Positions 12,101 to 27,100 are shown, counted from the first letter of the stretch. The stretch: 64,000 nt of DNA from Prionace glauca (GCA_037974335.1 CM075760.1:38468182-38532181); one strand, 5' to 3'. Made by a program: numbers and translations. Notes: a model not told the origin generated them from the sequence alone.

Positions 12101-15100
12101 GTGGATGTGTCAGCCTGGGACTCTAGCTTACTGGTCCAGTGAGATTATCACAGTGCCACATGTTTGATGGGGGACAATGTAGAGGGAGCTTTACTCTGTA
12201 TCTAATCCCGTGCTAAACCTGTCCTGGGAGTGTTTGATGGGGACAGTGTAGAGGGAGCTTTACTCTGTATCTAACCCCGTGCTGTACCTGTCCTGGAAGA
12301 GTTTGATGGGGGAGGAACAGTGTTGAGGGAGAGTTGCTCTGTATCTGACCCCATACTGTTCCTGTCCTGGGAGTGTTTGATGGGGGACTGTGTAGAGGGA
12401 GCTTTACTCTGTATCTAACCCCGTGCTGTACCTGTCCTGGGAGTGTTTGATGGGGGACTGTGTAGAGGGAGCTTTACTCTGTATCTAACCCCGTGCTGTA
12501 CCTGTCCTGGGAGTGTTTGATGGGGGACAGTGTAGAGGAAGCTTTACTCTGTATCTAACCCCGTGCTGTACTGTCCTGGGAGTGTTTGATGGGGGACAGT
12601 GTAGACAGAGGTTTACTCCATATCTAACCCCGTGCTGTACCTGTTTTGGGAGTGTTGGGGAGACAGTGTAGAGGGAGCTTTACTCTGTATCTAACACCAC
12701 CTGTCCTGGGAGTGTTTAATGTGGGACAGTGTAGACAGAGCTTTACTCCGTATGTAGCCCTGTATTGTACCTGTTCTGGGAGTGTTTGATGGGGAGACAG
12801 TGTAGAGGGGACGTTGCTCTCTATCCAATTACTGATGCTAACCTGGCCTCTCTTTGTTTTTGCCACAGGACCACTGGAGGAGTCAGAACCTGAATCGCTC
12901 GTGAAAACCCCGGAGGATATTGGGTAATTGCAGAGAGGCGGGAGGGTGCCATTGTCAGTAGCTGGTTGTGGACAGAAATAATGGAGAGGCACTACAGATG
13001 GGGCAAAGAAATGGCATCTATCATGTGTTGTGGCTGAGGGGAAGAGAAAGTGAGACTGAGCTAATGGAGGTCTGAAAAGGTTCACATAGAATTTGATTTG
13101 ATTTATTACTGTCACGTGTATTGGGATACAATGAAAACTATTGTTTCTTGCGCACCATACAGACAAGGCATACTGTTCATAGACTACATAGGGGAGAAGG
13201 AAAGGAGAGAATGCAGAATGTAATATTACAGTCACAGCTGGGGTGTAGGGAAAGACCAAATTAATGCGAGGTAGGTCCATTCAAATGTCTGATGGCAAAC
13301 CAGCCTCCCATCCATTGATTTGATTTATTATTGTCACATGTATTAGCATACAATGAAAAGTATTGTTTCTTGCGTGCTATATAGACAAAGCATATCGTTT
13401 AGAGAGAAGGAAAGAAGAGAGTGCAGAATGTAGTGTTACAGTCATAGAAACATAGACATAGAAACATAGAAGATAGGAGTAGGAGAAGGCCATTTGGCCC
13501 TTCGAGTCTGCTGTGCCATTCATCACAATCTTGGCTAATCATCCAATTCAATAGCCTAATCCTGCTTTCTCCCCATAACCTTTGATCCCATTCACCCCAA
13601 GTGCTCTATCCAGCCGCTTCTTGAATACATTCAATGTTTTGGCATCAACTACTTCCTGTGGGAATGAATTCCACAGGCTCACCACTCTTTAAGAACATAA
13701 GAACATAAGAAATAGGAGCAGGAGTAGGCCATCTGGCCCTTCGAGCCTGCCCCGCCATTCAATAAGATCATGGCTGATCTGTCGTGACTCAGCTCCACCT
13801 TCCCGCCCTCTCCCCATAACCCTTAATCCCTTCTCTTATCAAAAACCCATCAACCCGTTTCTTAAAAATATTTAGCGAGGCAGCCTCCACCACTTCAACG
13901 GGCAGAGAATTCCAGAGATTCACCACCCTTTGAGTGAAGAAGTTCCTCCTCAACTCTGTTCTAAACCGCCCCCCCTTTATCTTGAGGCTGTGCCCCCTAG
14001 TCCTACTGTCTTTTTTGAGCGGGAACAGTCTCTCCACCTCTATCCTATCCATCCCATTCATCATCTTATACGTCTCAATGAGATCTCCCCTCATTCTTCT
14101 AAACTCTAACGAGTACAAGCCTAGTTTATTCAGCCTCTCCTCATAGCTCAATCCCCTCAACTCCGGTATCAGCCGAGTAAACCTCCTCTGCACTCCCTCC
14201 AGGGCCAAAACATCCTTGCGCAGGTGCGGCGCCCAAAACTGCACACAGTACTCCAGCTGCGGCCTCACCAATGCCCTATACAGCTGCAGCAAGACCTCCC
14301 TACTTTTATATTCAATCCCCTTCGCTATGAAGGCCAGCATCCCATTCGCCTTCCTGACCACCTGCTGCACCTGCAAGCTGGGTTTTTGCGACTCATGCAC
14401 AAGGACCCCGAGGTCCCTCTGCACTGTCGCCTGCTGCAGTTTTTCGCCCCGTAAGTAATAGTCCTTCCTACCATTCCTCCTACCAAAGTGGACCACCTCT
14501 TTGGGTGAAGAAATGTCTCCTCACCTCTGTTGTAATGGTCTACCCTGAATCCTCAGACTGTGACCTCTGGTTCTGGACTCCCCGACCATTGGGAACATCC
14601 TCCCTGCATCTATCCTGTTAGAATTTTATAAGTCTCTATGAGACCCCACCCCACCATCTCCATTCATCTGAACTCCAGCGAAAACAATTATAACCTAGTC
14701 AGTCTCTCCTCATACATCAGTCCCGCCAGCCCCAGAATCAGCCTGGTAAACCTTCGCTGCACTCCCTCGAGAGCAAAAACATCCATCATCAGAAAAGGAG
14801 ACCAAAACTGCACACAGTACTCTAGGTGTGGCCTCACCAAGGCCCTGTGTAATTGCAACAACACATCTCTGCTCCTGTACTCAAATCCTCTCACAATGAA
14901 GGCCAGCATGCCATTGCCTTCTTTACTGCCTGCTGCACCTGCACGCTCAACCTTCAGTCGTAACCATGGTGTTGAGAAACATCATCTTATTGCGAGGTCG
15001 GTCCATTCAAAAGTCTGATGGCAAACCAGCCTCACATCCATTGATTTTGATTTGATTTGATTTATTATTGTCACATGTATTGGGATGCAGTGAAAAGTAT

Positions 15101-18100
15101 TGTTCCTTGTGCGCTGAGTTATATTATCACTAGACTACTAATCCTGACACAGCAGCTGGTGGAATTTGAATTCAATAAAAAAAATCTGGAATGAAGAATC
15201 TACTGGTGACCATGAAACCATTATCGATTGTCAGAAAAACCCATCTGGATCACGAATATCCCTTTAGGGAAGGAAATCTGCCGTCCTTATCTGGTCTGGC
15301 CTACATGTGACTCTAGAGCTACACAGCAATGCAGTTGACTCTCAACTGCCCTCCAAGGGGCAACTAGGTATGGGCAATAAATGCTGGACCCAGCTAGGGA
15401 AGCCCATGTCCCATGAATGAATGAATACCATTCATAGAGAAAGAAAGGAGAGGGTGTAGAATGTAGGTTTCAGTTACAGCTAGGTTGTAGAGAAAGCTCA
15501 ACTTAATATAAGGTGGTAATTATCCTGCATCTAACTGCCCACTCACATCTCCAGGTTCCCCTTTATCCATGGCATGTGTTACTCCTGCAAAGAATTCCAG
15601 TCAATCGGGTCAAATTTCTATCTCACAAAACCATGAAGACTCTTGCCAGTCATAGAGCCATAGAGGTTTACAGCATGGAAGTGGACCCTTCTACCCAACT
15701 TATCTGTGCCACCCCTTTTTTAACCCCAAAGGTAGTCCCAATCACCTGCATTTGGCCCATCTCCTTCTTATCCATGTAACTGTCTAAATGCTTTTTAAAA
15801 GACAAAATTGTACTGCCCCTGGCAGCTCATTCCAGACATTCACCACCCTCTGTGTGAAAAACATTGTCCCCTGGACCCTTTGTATCTCTTCCCTCTCACC
15901 ATAAACTTATGCCTTCTAGTTTTAGACTTCCCTACCTTTGAGAAAAGATGTTGACTAGCTAGCTGATCTGTGCCCCTCATTATTTGATAGACCTCTATAA
16001 GATCACCCCTCAGCCTCCTATGCTCCAGGGGAAAAAATGTCCCAGTCTATCCAGCCTCTTCTTATAACTCAAACAATCAAGCCCTGGTAGCATCTTCGTT
16101 AATCTTTTCTGCACTTTTTCGAGTTTAATAATATCCTTCCTGTATATAATAGGGTAACCAGAAGTTTACTTAGTATTCCAAGTGTGGACTTACTAAAGTC
16201 TTGTACAACTTCAATAAGACGTCCCAACTCATGTATTCAATGTATTCTGACCAGTTAAACCATGCAAACCGAATGCCTTCTTCACCACTCTGTCCACCTA
16301 TGACTCTGTTTTTAAGGAGCTGTGAACCTGTACCCTAGATCTCTTTGTTCTATAACTCTCCCCAACGCGCCACCATTAACTGAGTAAGTTCTGCTCTGAT
16401 TCGACCTACCAAAATGCATCACCTCACATTTATCTAAATTAATTGAGAATTTAATAGGCGTGGTTAATAAGTTTACAGATGACACCAAGATTGGTGGGAT
16501 AGTGGACAGTGAAGAAGGTTATTTGGGATTGCAACGGATCTTGATCAATTGGGCCAATGGGCTGATGAATGGCAGATGGAGTTTAATTTAGCTATAGTTA
16601 GATATAGGGGGGTACAATTTTGTCTTTTGAAAAGTGTTTAGACAGTTACATGGGTATATGGGTATAGAGAGATGTGGGTCAATTCTGGACAATTGGAACT
16701 AGTTTAGTGATTATAAAAAGGGATGGCATGGACAAGTTGGGCCAAAAGGCCTGTTTCCATGCTGTGAACCTATGACTCTATAAACTCTATCTACGTTTGT
16801 CAGCCCACTGGCCCAATTGATCAAGATCTGTTGCAATCCTAGATAACCTTCTTCACTGCCCATTCTGCCACCAATCTCAAACTTACTAACAATCCCTCCT
16901 AAATTCTCATCTAAATGACAAATAATAGAGGACCCAGCACCGATCCCCGAGGCAGACCGCTGGTCACAGCCTGCAGTTTGAGAAACAACCCTTTACAACC
17001 ACACTCTGTCTTCTGTCAAGGAGCCAATTTTATATCCATTTGGCGACCTCACCCTGAATCCCGTGAGATTTAACCTTGTGCAACAACCTACCATGCAGTG
17101 TCTTGTTAAAGACCGTGCTGAAGTCCATGTAGACAACATCAACTGCACTGCTCTCATCGACCTTCTTGGTTACCCCTTCAAACACCTTGAGTTATTGATG
17201 GCCCCCTTGCTTTGCCTCTTCCTCCCGTGCAGACTTCCCACCATTGAATTGGAAGAGAAGCTCCCAACCGTCATGGAGGTGAGCGAGATCCTGGAGGTGT
17301 CCCCGGAGCGCCGCCTGCCTCCCATGGAGATGGTTAACACAGAGGACTATGTGCTGGAGTAAGTACAAGAGTTTGTGAACGATCGAGCAGAGCCTGAGGA
17401 TGTTTTAATTCAATTCATTCACATGATGTGGACCTCACTGGCCGTGCCCAGTGTTTATCGCCCATCCTAATTGCCCCTCGAGAATGTGGTGGCTGAGGCG
17501 CCCTTCTTGAACCCGCTGCAATGCCCATGTAGAGTGGGTAACATCCACAGTGCCGTTAGGGAGGGAGTTCCAGGATTTGTACCCCAGCCACAATGAAGGA
17601 TATGTTCCCAAGTCGGGATGGTGAGCAGGGCTCTAAGGGGGAACTTGCAGGCGTTCCCCATGTGTCTGCTGACTCTTGTCTTTCTGGAAGGTAGAAGTGG
17701 CAGGTTTGGAAGGTGTTGTCAAAGGAGCCTCGGCGAGTCGCTGGGGTGTATCTTGTAGACGGTACACGCGCACTGCTGCCACTGTGCATGGGTGCTGGAG
17801 GGAGTGAATGTTTGCGGGTGGGGTGCCCACTCAAAGTGGGGCTGCTTTGTCCTGGATGGTATTGAGCTTCTCGAGTGTTGTCAGAACCTCGCTCATCCAG
17901 GCAAGTGGAGAGTATTCCATCACACTCCTGACTTGTGCCTTGCAGATGGTGGACAGGAGTTGGGATTTGATTTGATTGGATTTATTATTGTAACATATAT
18001 TGGGGTACAATGAAAAATATTGTTTCTTGCGCACTATATAGACAAAGCATATCATTCTTAGAGAAGGAAAGAAGGGAGTGCAATGTTACAGTCATAGCTA

Positions 18101-21100
18101 AGGGGTGGCGAAAGATCAACTTAATGCAAGGTAGGTCCATTCAAAAGTCTGATGGCAGCAGGGAAGAAGCTGTTCTTGAGTCTGTTGGTACTTGACCTCA
18201 GACTTTAGCATCGTTTTCACAGGTTTATAGAATCCCTACAAGCAGGAGGAGGCCGTTCAGCCCATCAAGCCTGCACCGACCACAAGCTCACCCAGGTCCT
18301 ATTCCCCGCAAAAGTTTTTCCTGCTAGTCCCCCTGATGCTGAGGGGCAATTTAGCATGGCCAATTCACCTAACCTGCGTATCTTTGGATACTAAGGGAAA
18401 ATTTAGCATGGCCAATCCACCTAACCTGCGTATCTTTGAATGGTAAGGGACAATTTAACATGGCCAATCCACCTAACCTGCGTATCTTTGAATGGTAAGG
18501 GACAATTTAGCATGGCCAATCCACCTAACCTGCATATCTTTGGATACTAAGGGACAATTTAACATGGCTAATCCACCTCACCCACACATCTTTGGACAAT
18601 AAGGGACAATTTAGCATGGCCAATCCACCTAACCTGCACATCTTTGGATACTAAGGGACAATTTAGACATGGCCAATCCACCTAACCAGTACATTGTGGA
18701 GCCATACCAAGCTGTGCTACATCCGGAGAGGATGCTTTTTGTGGTGCATTTGTAAAAGTAGGTGAGAGTTGGAGCGAATTTCCTTAGCCCCCTGAGAAAG
18801 TAGAAATGCTGGAGGGACTTTCTTAACTATAGCGTCAGCATGGAACGAACAAGACAGATTGTTGGTGATCTGGACACCTAAAAACATGAAGCTCTCAACC
18901 ACTTCCATTTAAAAATGAAATTCCCAGTAAGGCAAGAAGACAGTGGAAACTGCAGAGGTGCCTCAAAATCTTTTAGACAGTACAGAGGCGCGCTGTGACA
19001 GATAAAAGATTGTGACTCACCGATCCAGGGTAACGCTCTGGGACTCTGAGTTTGAATCCTGCCACGGCAGATGGTGGAATTTGAATTCAATTTTTTAAAA
19101 ATCTAGAATTAAGAATCTACTGATGACGGTGAAATCATTACCGATTGTCAGAAAAACCCATCTGGTTCACTTATATCCTTTAGGGAAGGAAATCTGCCGT
19201 CCTTACCCAGTCTGGCCTACATGTGAGTCCAGAGCCACACCAATGTGGTTGATTCTCAACTGCCTGTTAGGGCCATTAGGGATGGGCAATAGATGCTGGA
19301 CCCAGTGACACACAGGTCCCAAGAATGAATAAGGATTTTCAGGTGGGTTGTGTTTACTCAGTGGGTGCAGCCACTCCGCCCAGATCAAGTCAGAATTGCA
19401 ATGATTTTAATATCATTTTTATATCATCACCTTACCTTACAGCCACTTTGGGCAGGTGGGGTCCGTGGGATAAGGGGGAGGGAGTGTCCTGCTGTTTCTG
19501 TCCCTCTCTCTCTCTGTCTCTCTCTCTCTTTCGCTCCATCTCTCTCTCTCTCTTTCGCTCCGTCTCTCTCTCTCCGTCTCTCTCATTCCGTCTCTCTCTC
19601 TCTCTCTCACTCAGTTTCTCTCTCTCTCTCTCTCACTCCATCTCTCTCTCACGGTCTCTCTCTCACTCCATCTCTCTCTCTCTCACTCACTCTGTCTCTC
19701 TCTCTCTCACTCCATCTCTCTCTCACGGTCTCTTTCTCACTCCATCTCTCTCTCTCTCACTCACTCTGTCTCTCTCTCTCTCTCTCACTTCATCTCTCTC
19801 TCTCTCACTCCATCTCTCTCTCACGGTCTCTCTCTCACTCCATCTCTCTCTCTCACTCCATCTCTCTCTCTCACTCCATCTCTCTCTCACTCCATCTCTC
19901 TCTCACTCCATCTCTCTCTCACTCTCATTCTGTCTCTCTCTCTCTCTCACTCCGTCTCTCTCTCTCTCTCTCGCTCCGTCTCTCTCTCTCTCTCTCGCTC
20001 CGTCTCTCTCTCTCTCTCACTCCGTCTCTCTCTCTCACTCCGTCTCTCTCTCTCGCTCCATCTCTATCTCTCACTCCATCTCTCTCTCTCACTCCATCTC
20101 TCTCTCTCACTCCATCTCTCTCTCACTCCATCTCTCTCTCACTCCATCTCTCTCTCATTCTGTCTCTCTCTCTCTCTCACTCTGTCTCTCTCTCTCTCTC
20201 TCACTTCATCTCTCTCTCTCACTCCATCTCTCTCTCACTCCATCTCTCTCTCTCTCACTCCATCTCTCTCTCTCACTCCATCTCTCTCTCACTCCATCTC
20301 TCTCTCTCACTCCATCTCTCTCTCTCACTCCATCTCTCTCTCTCTCTCTCTCACTCCGTCTCTCTCTCTCTCTCTCTCTCGCTCCGTCTCTCTCTCTCTC
20401 TCACTCCGTCTCTCTCTCTCACTCCGTCTCTCTCTCTCACTCCGTCTCTCTCTCTCACTCCGTCTCTCTCTCTCACTCCATCTCTCTCTCTCACTCCATC
20501 TCTCTCTCTCTCTCATTCTGTCTCTCTCTCTCTCTCACTCCGTCTCTCTCTCTCTCTCTCTCTCGCTCCGTCTCTCTCTCTCTCTCTCTCTCACTCCGTC
20601 TCTCTCTCTCACTCCATCTCTCTCTCTCACTCCATCTCTCTCTCTCACTCCATCTCTCTCTCTCACTCCATCTCTCTCTCTCTCTCATTCTTTCTCTCTC
20701 TCTCTCACTCTGTCTCTCTCTCTCACTCTGTCTCTCTTTCTCTCTCTCTCTCACTCCGTCTCTCTCTCTCTCTCTCGCTCCGTCTCATTCTCTCTCTGTT
20801 TCTCTGCAGTTTGGTTACCAGTGGATTAGGTGACAACAGAGAGACTGACCTTCACACCATTCTCTCCTCCGCCCCCACCTCACGGATTGAGGTCAGTCGA
20901 ATCTTCTTCATCTGCTTAGGTAAGAGACCACCCCCCACCCTTCCCATCCCCTCCTCCCACTCCTGCTACCTCACTCCTCCCACCACCCCACCCACCTATG
21001 CAGCCTCCTGCCACTCACACTCTCTTAAACCCTGTTCTCCCTCTCTGTCTCTCTCACTGCACACACACACTGCGCCCGATTCTCTCAAAAAAAGTTCTAA

Positions 21101-24100
21101 GTGCTGAATTGGCAGGAAAGCTGGTGTAAATCACAATTGTTTTTTCAGTGGGAGTTGAGACTCGAATCTCCCACACTCTGTGCAATCAGAGCTCCTGATG
21201 GGGAATATCACTAAAAGCTCGGGGAGGGTGGGGTCTATTCCTGGGGGAGTCTGACTATTCCGTAACTCTGCACACGCACACACTGGCCCCAATCTGTCAG
21301 CCTGCTGGCCAGCAGCTCACTCCCCCACCCCACCTCCCGCCTTCCCCTTCCCAGAGGCAAAAGTTCTCCCATCCCGGAGGTAGACCATCACCCCCAGTCC
21401 CCGATCACCCCCTAGCCCCACCCACACACCATCAGGCTCCGCCCCTTTGTCACTGCCCAATGCCCCTGGTGGGCAGTGCCAAGATGCCCCCTGGGCATGG
21501 GCACTTTGCCCCTTGGACAGTGCCAGGACACAGGCTTGCAATGCTAGGTGCCCATGCCCAGGGGGCTCCACCCTCCCCCACCCCCCCCCACCCCAGCTGC
21601 CTGACTCAGTGGGGGCCTCGATTGCCCTCCACCTCACTCCGGCGGGATCTCCCGCTACTTTCCCGTCAGTGGGGAGTTACTCTAAACCCACCGGAGTGAA
21701 GTACTCCTGACAGGGTGAGAGATTCCATCGGGCCCAAAGAATTCAGTCCTGGGCCCAGTAATGACATTTAAAATAGATTAAAAATAGATTTCATAGAACA
21801 TAGAACATTACAGCGCAGAACAGGCCCTTCGGCCCACGATGTTGCGCCGACCAGTTACAAAAACAATGACCCACTAGCCTATACCAATCCCTTTTCGTCC
21901 ATAAACCTATCCACAGATCTCTTAAACGCCCCCAAACTAGGCGCATTTACAACTTCAGCAGGCAGGGCATTCCAATCCCTCACCACCCGCTGGGTAAAGA
22001 ACCTACCCCTGACATCCGTCCTGTAGCTACCCCCCCTTAATTTAAAGCCATGCCCCCTCGTGCTAGCTTTCTCCATCCGAGGAAAAAGGCTATCACTGTC
22101 CACCCTATCTAAACCTCTAATCATCTTATATGTTTCAATAAGATCCCCTCTTAGCCGCCTTCTTTCCAACGAAAACAACCCCAAATCCCTCAGTCTCTCC
22201 TCATAGGACCTCCCCACCATACCAGGCAACATCCTAGTAAACCTCCTCTGCACCCTCTCCAAAGCCTCCACATCCTTCCTGTAATGTGGGGACCAGAACT
22301 GCACACAGTACTCCAAGTGCGGCCGTACCAGAGTAGTGTACAGTTGCAACATGACGCTGCGACTCTTAAATTCAATCCCCTACCAATAAACGCCAAGACA
22401 CCGTACGCCTGCTTAACAACCTTATCTACTTGATTCCCAACTTTCAGGGATCTATGTACACATACACCTAGATCCCTCTGTTCATCCACGCTATTCAAAG
22501 TCCTCCCGTTAGCCCTATACTCGACACATCTGTTGTTCCTACCGAAGTGAATTACCTCACACTCCTCCGCATTAAATTCCATCCGCCACCTCTTGGCCCA
22601 GCTCTGCAACCTTTCTAAGTCTCCCTGCAGACTATGACACCCTTCCTCACAATCTACCACACCTCCGACTTTGGTGTCATCAGCAAATTTACTAATCCAC
22701 CCAACTATACCCTCATCCAGATCATTAATAAAGATTACAAACAGCAGTGGCCCCAAAACAGATCCCTGAGGCACACCACTCGTAACCGAACTCCATGATG
22801 AATATTTACCATCAACCACCACCCTCTGTCTCCTATCTGATAGCCAATTTCTGATCCAATTTCCTAGATTACCCACAATCCCATACATCTGCATTTTCTG
22901 CAGAAGCCTACCATGGTGAACCTTATCGAACGCCTTACTAAAATCCATATATACCACATCAACTGCCTTGCCCCCATCTACCTCTTTGGTCACTTTATCA
23001 AAAAACTCAATAAGGTTAGTAAGGCACGACCTACCCGACACAAAACCATGCTGACTATTTCTAATCAATTCATTACACTCCAAATAACTATAAATCCTAT
23101 CCCTAATAATTTTTTCTAAAACCTTGCCCACAACAGAAGTAAGACTCACCGGTCTATAATTCCCGGCAAAGTCTCTGTTCCCCTTCTTAAACAATGGGAC
23201 AACATTCGCTATCCTTCGATCCTCCGGGACTACACCAGAGACCAATGACGACCTGAAGATCAGAGCCAAAGGCTCTGCAATCACCTCTCTAGCCTCCCAG
23301 AGAATCCTAGGGTAGATCCCATTCGGACCAGGGGACTTATCTATCTTCAACCCCTCAAGAATATCCAGCACATCCCCCTTATCAACCGTAATACTGTCTA
23401 TTTTACACCCCTGCAACCCAGTGTCCTCCACAGCTATATTCATGTCCCCCTGCGTGAACACCGAAGAGAAATATTGGTTCAATGCTTCTCCAATCTCCTC
23501 CGGTTCCACACACAACTTCCCTCTGCTGTCTGTAACTGGCCCTAATCTTGCCCTGACCAACCTTCTATTCTTGACATACCTATAGAACGCCTTAGGATTC
23601 TCCTTAATCCTATCAGCCAAAGTCTTCTCATGTCCTCTTTTAGCCCTTCTTAACTCACTCTTTAACTCCCTCCTAGCCAATCTAAAGCTTTCTAATGAAC
23701 TACCTGAGCCCTCAAGCCTCATCCGAACATATGCCTCCTTTTTCTTCCTAACCAACGAATCAACTTTTTTAGTACACCACTGCTCCCTAGCCCTACCAAA
23801 TCCTCCTTGCCTGACAGGGACATACCTATCGCAGACCCGCAGTAGCTGTTCCTTGAAACAATTCCACATTTCGGACGTTCCCAGTCCCTGTAATCTCCTA
23901 GTCCAACCTATGTTTCCTAATTCTCTCCTAATAGCCTCATAATTACCCTTCCCCCAGCTAAAACTACTGACCCGAGGTTCATGCCTATCCCTTTCCATCA
24001 CTAAGGTGAACGTAACCGAATTGTGGTCACTATCACCAAAGTGCACACCAACTTCCAAGTCTCGCACCTGGTCTGGCTCATTTCTCAGCTCCAAATCCAA

Positions 24101-27100
24101 TATAAGAACATAAAAACATAAGAACATAAGAAATAGGAGCAGGAGTAGGCCATCTGGCCCTTCGAGCCTGCCCCGCCATTCAATAAGATCATGGCTGATC
24201 TGTCGTGACTCAGCTCCACCTTCCTGCCCTCTCCCCATAACCCTTAATCCCCTCTCTTATCAAAAACCCATCAACCCGTTTCTTAAAAATATTTAGCGAG
24301 GCAGCCTCCACCACTTCAACGGGCAGAGAATTCCAGAGATTCACCACCCTTTGAGTGAAGAAGTTCCTCCTCAACTCTGTTCTAAACCGCCCCCCCTTTA
24401 TCTTGAGGCTGTGCCCCCTAGTCCTACTGTCTTTTTTGAGCGGGAACAGTCTCTCCACCTCTATCCTATCCATCCCATTCATCATCTTATACGTCTCAAT
24501 GAGATCTCCCCTCATTCTTCTAAACTCTAACGAGTACAAGCCTAGTTTATTCAGCCTCTCCTCATAGCTCAATCCCCTCAACTCCGGTATCAGCCGAGTA
24601 AACCTCCTCTGCACTCCCTCCAGGGCCAAAACATCCTTGCGCAGGTGCAGCGCCCAAAACTGCACACAGTACTCCAGCTGCGGCCTCACCAATGCCCTAT
24701 ACAGCTGCAGCAAGACCTCCCTACTTTTATATTCAATCCCCTTCGCTATGAAGGCCAGCATCCCATTCGCCTTCCTGACCACCTGCTGCACCTGCAAGCT
24801 GGGTTTTTGCGACTCATGCACAAGGACCCCGAGGTCCCTCTGCACCGTCGCCTGCTGCAGTTTTTCGCCCCGTAAGTAATAGTCCTTCCTACCATTCCTC
24901 CTACCAAAGTGGACCACCTCACACTTGCCAACATTGAATTCCATTTGCCATTTCCTGGCCCATTCGCCCAGCCTATCTAGATCCTTCTGCAGACTCTCCA
25001 CACCCTCCGCACAATTTGCCTTTCCCCCAATCTTGGTGTCATCAGCAAATTTCGACACCCTGCACTCGGTTCCCTCCTCCAGATCATCTATATAAATGGT
25101 AAATAGCTGAGGCCCCAGCACCGACCCCTGGGGCACCCCACTAGTCACCAACCGCCAATCCGAATAGCATCCATTGACCCCCACTCTCTGCCTCCTATTT
25201 GACAACCAATCCTCTATCCACGCTAACACCCTACCCCCAACTCCATGTCCCCTGACCTTCTGCAATAACCTCTTGTGAGGTACCTTGTCAAACGCCTTCT
25301 GAAAATCCAGAAAGACCACATCCACCGGCTCTCCTCCATCCACTGCCCTAGACACATCCTCATAGAACTCCAGTAAATTTGTCAGACACGACTTCCCTTT
25401 AATGAAACCGTGTTGCGTCCGCCCTATCAAGCAATTCCCCTCAAGATGCCTCGCTATTTCCTCCTTAATGACGGTTTCTAACATTTTACCTACCACAGAC
25501 GTTAAACTAACCGGCCTATAATTCCCCGCCTTTTAGCCTCACCTCTAGTTGGCCTATCTACATACTGAGTCAAAAAACCTTCCTGCACACTTTGTACAAA
25601 CACTGACCCCTCTAACGAGCTAGAACCATAGCAATTCCAATCAATATTTGCAAAGTTAAAGTCCCCCATAACAATTACCCTATTACTTTCACTCCTAGCC
25701 AGGATTGTCTCCGCAATCCTTTCCTCAACCTCTCTAGAACTTTTAGGAGGTCTATAAAAGACTCCCAACAGGGTGACCTCTCCTCTCCTATTTCTAATCT
25801 CCGCCCATACTACCTCAACTGACAAGTCCTCATTAAACTTCCTCTCCGACACTGTGATACAGTCCTTAACTAGCAATGCTACCCCACCCCCCCTTCTACC
25901 TTCTTCTCTACTCCGACTAAAGCATTTGTACCCCGGAACCTGCAACAACCATTCCTGACTCTGCTCTATCCACGTCTCTGAAATGGCCACAACATCAAAG
26001 TCCCAGGTACTGATCTACGCTGCAAGTTCATCCACTTTATTGCGAATACTCCTCGCATTAAAGTACATGCATTTCAAACCCTGCTCCGCCCCACCCCCAC
26101 TATGCCTTGCCTTGCATTCCCCAAATATGCCCCCCTCACTTTCACCCCTTCTACTCACGATCCCACCCCCCCTCCGAATCAGTTTAAACCTCCCTGCATA
26201 GCTTTCGCAAATTTACCCCCCAGGATATTGATTCCCCTCTGGTTCAGGTGAAGACCATCACTCTTATAGAGGTCCCACCTTCCCCAGAATGAGCCCCAAT
26301 TGCTCAAGTACCTGAACCTCTCCCTCCTGCACCATCCCCTCAGCCACGAGTTCAAACTTTCCCTCTCTCTATTCCTCTCTATACTATCCCGTGGCACAGG
26401 CAAGAGTCCGGATATAACTACTCTTCCAGACTTGGCCTTTAGTTTCCACCCCAACTCCATAAATCTTTGCTTAATATCCCCTTCCCTTAATCTCCCTATG
26501 TCATGTGTCCCCACATGAACTATAACTTGGGGTTGATCTCCCTCTCCCCTAAGAGTCCTGAATACCCTGTCCGATACATTCCGGACCCCAGCCCCAGGTA
26601 GGCAACAAACCAGCCCTGAGTCCCTTACCTCCGACTCTCCTATCCGTCCCCTTAATTGTGGAGTCCCCAATCACGAGGCCCAACCTCTTACCCCTAACCA
26701 CCTGAGGTTTCCCAATAGGCTCACCCCCAGAGACCTGCTCCCTTTGGCTATCCCCAGTTGATTCCTCCTCAACTGTAGCCTCCAGGACTGAAAACCTATT
26801 TTGGAGGGGAACAGCCCCAGGGGATTGTCCCCCCAACTGCTTCTTGCCCCTCTTCCTGGCAGTGAGCCAAGACTTATTTCTAGGAGTGACTATCTCCTTA
26901 TAACTCCTTTCTATGTCCTCCTCCACTTCCCGAATTATGCGGAGCTCCTCTAATTCCCCCTCCAGCAACTTTACACGCTCCTCCAGAAACTGCAATCTAA
27001 CACACTTCCCACAAGTAAAATCACCTGAAACACTGCTGGACTTCCTCACTACATACATCCCACAGGAGATGCAGCTTACAGCCTGAACTCTGCACTAATT

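Noticed and set aside
19325-21107. Very long Ser/Leu-rich open frames (502 and 585 codons) over the CT array
   Set aside because: They are open only because the repeat lacks stop codons. All pyrimidine-rich frames are open. Only the short REC8 exon at the end is coding.
24210-25496. Host reverse-transcriptase-like gene
   Set aside because: It is a truncated CR1 LINE copy with near-identical copies elsewhere in the window and a typical LINE tail.
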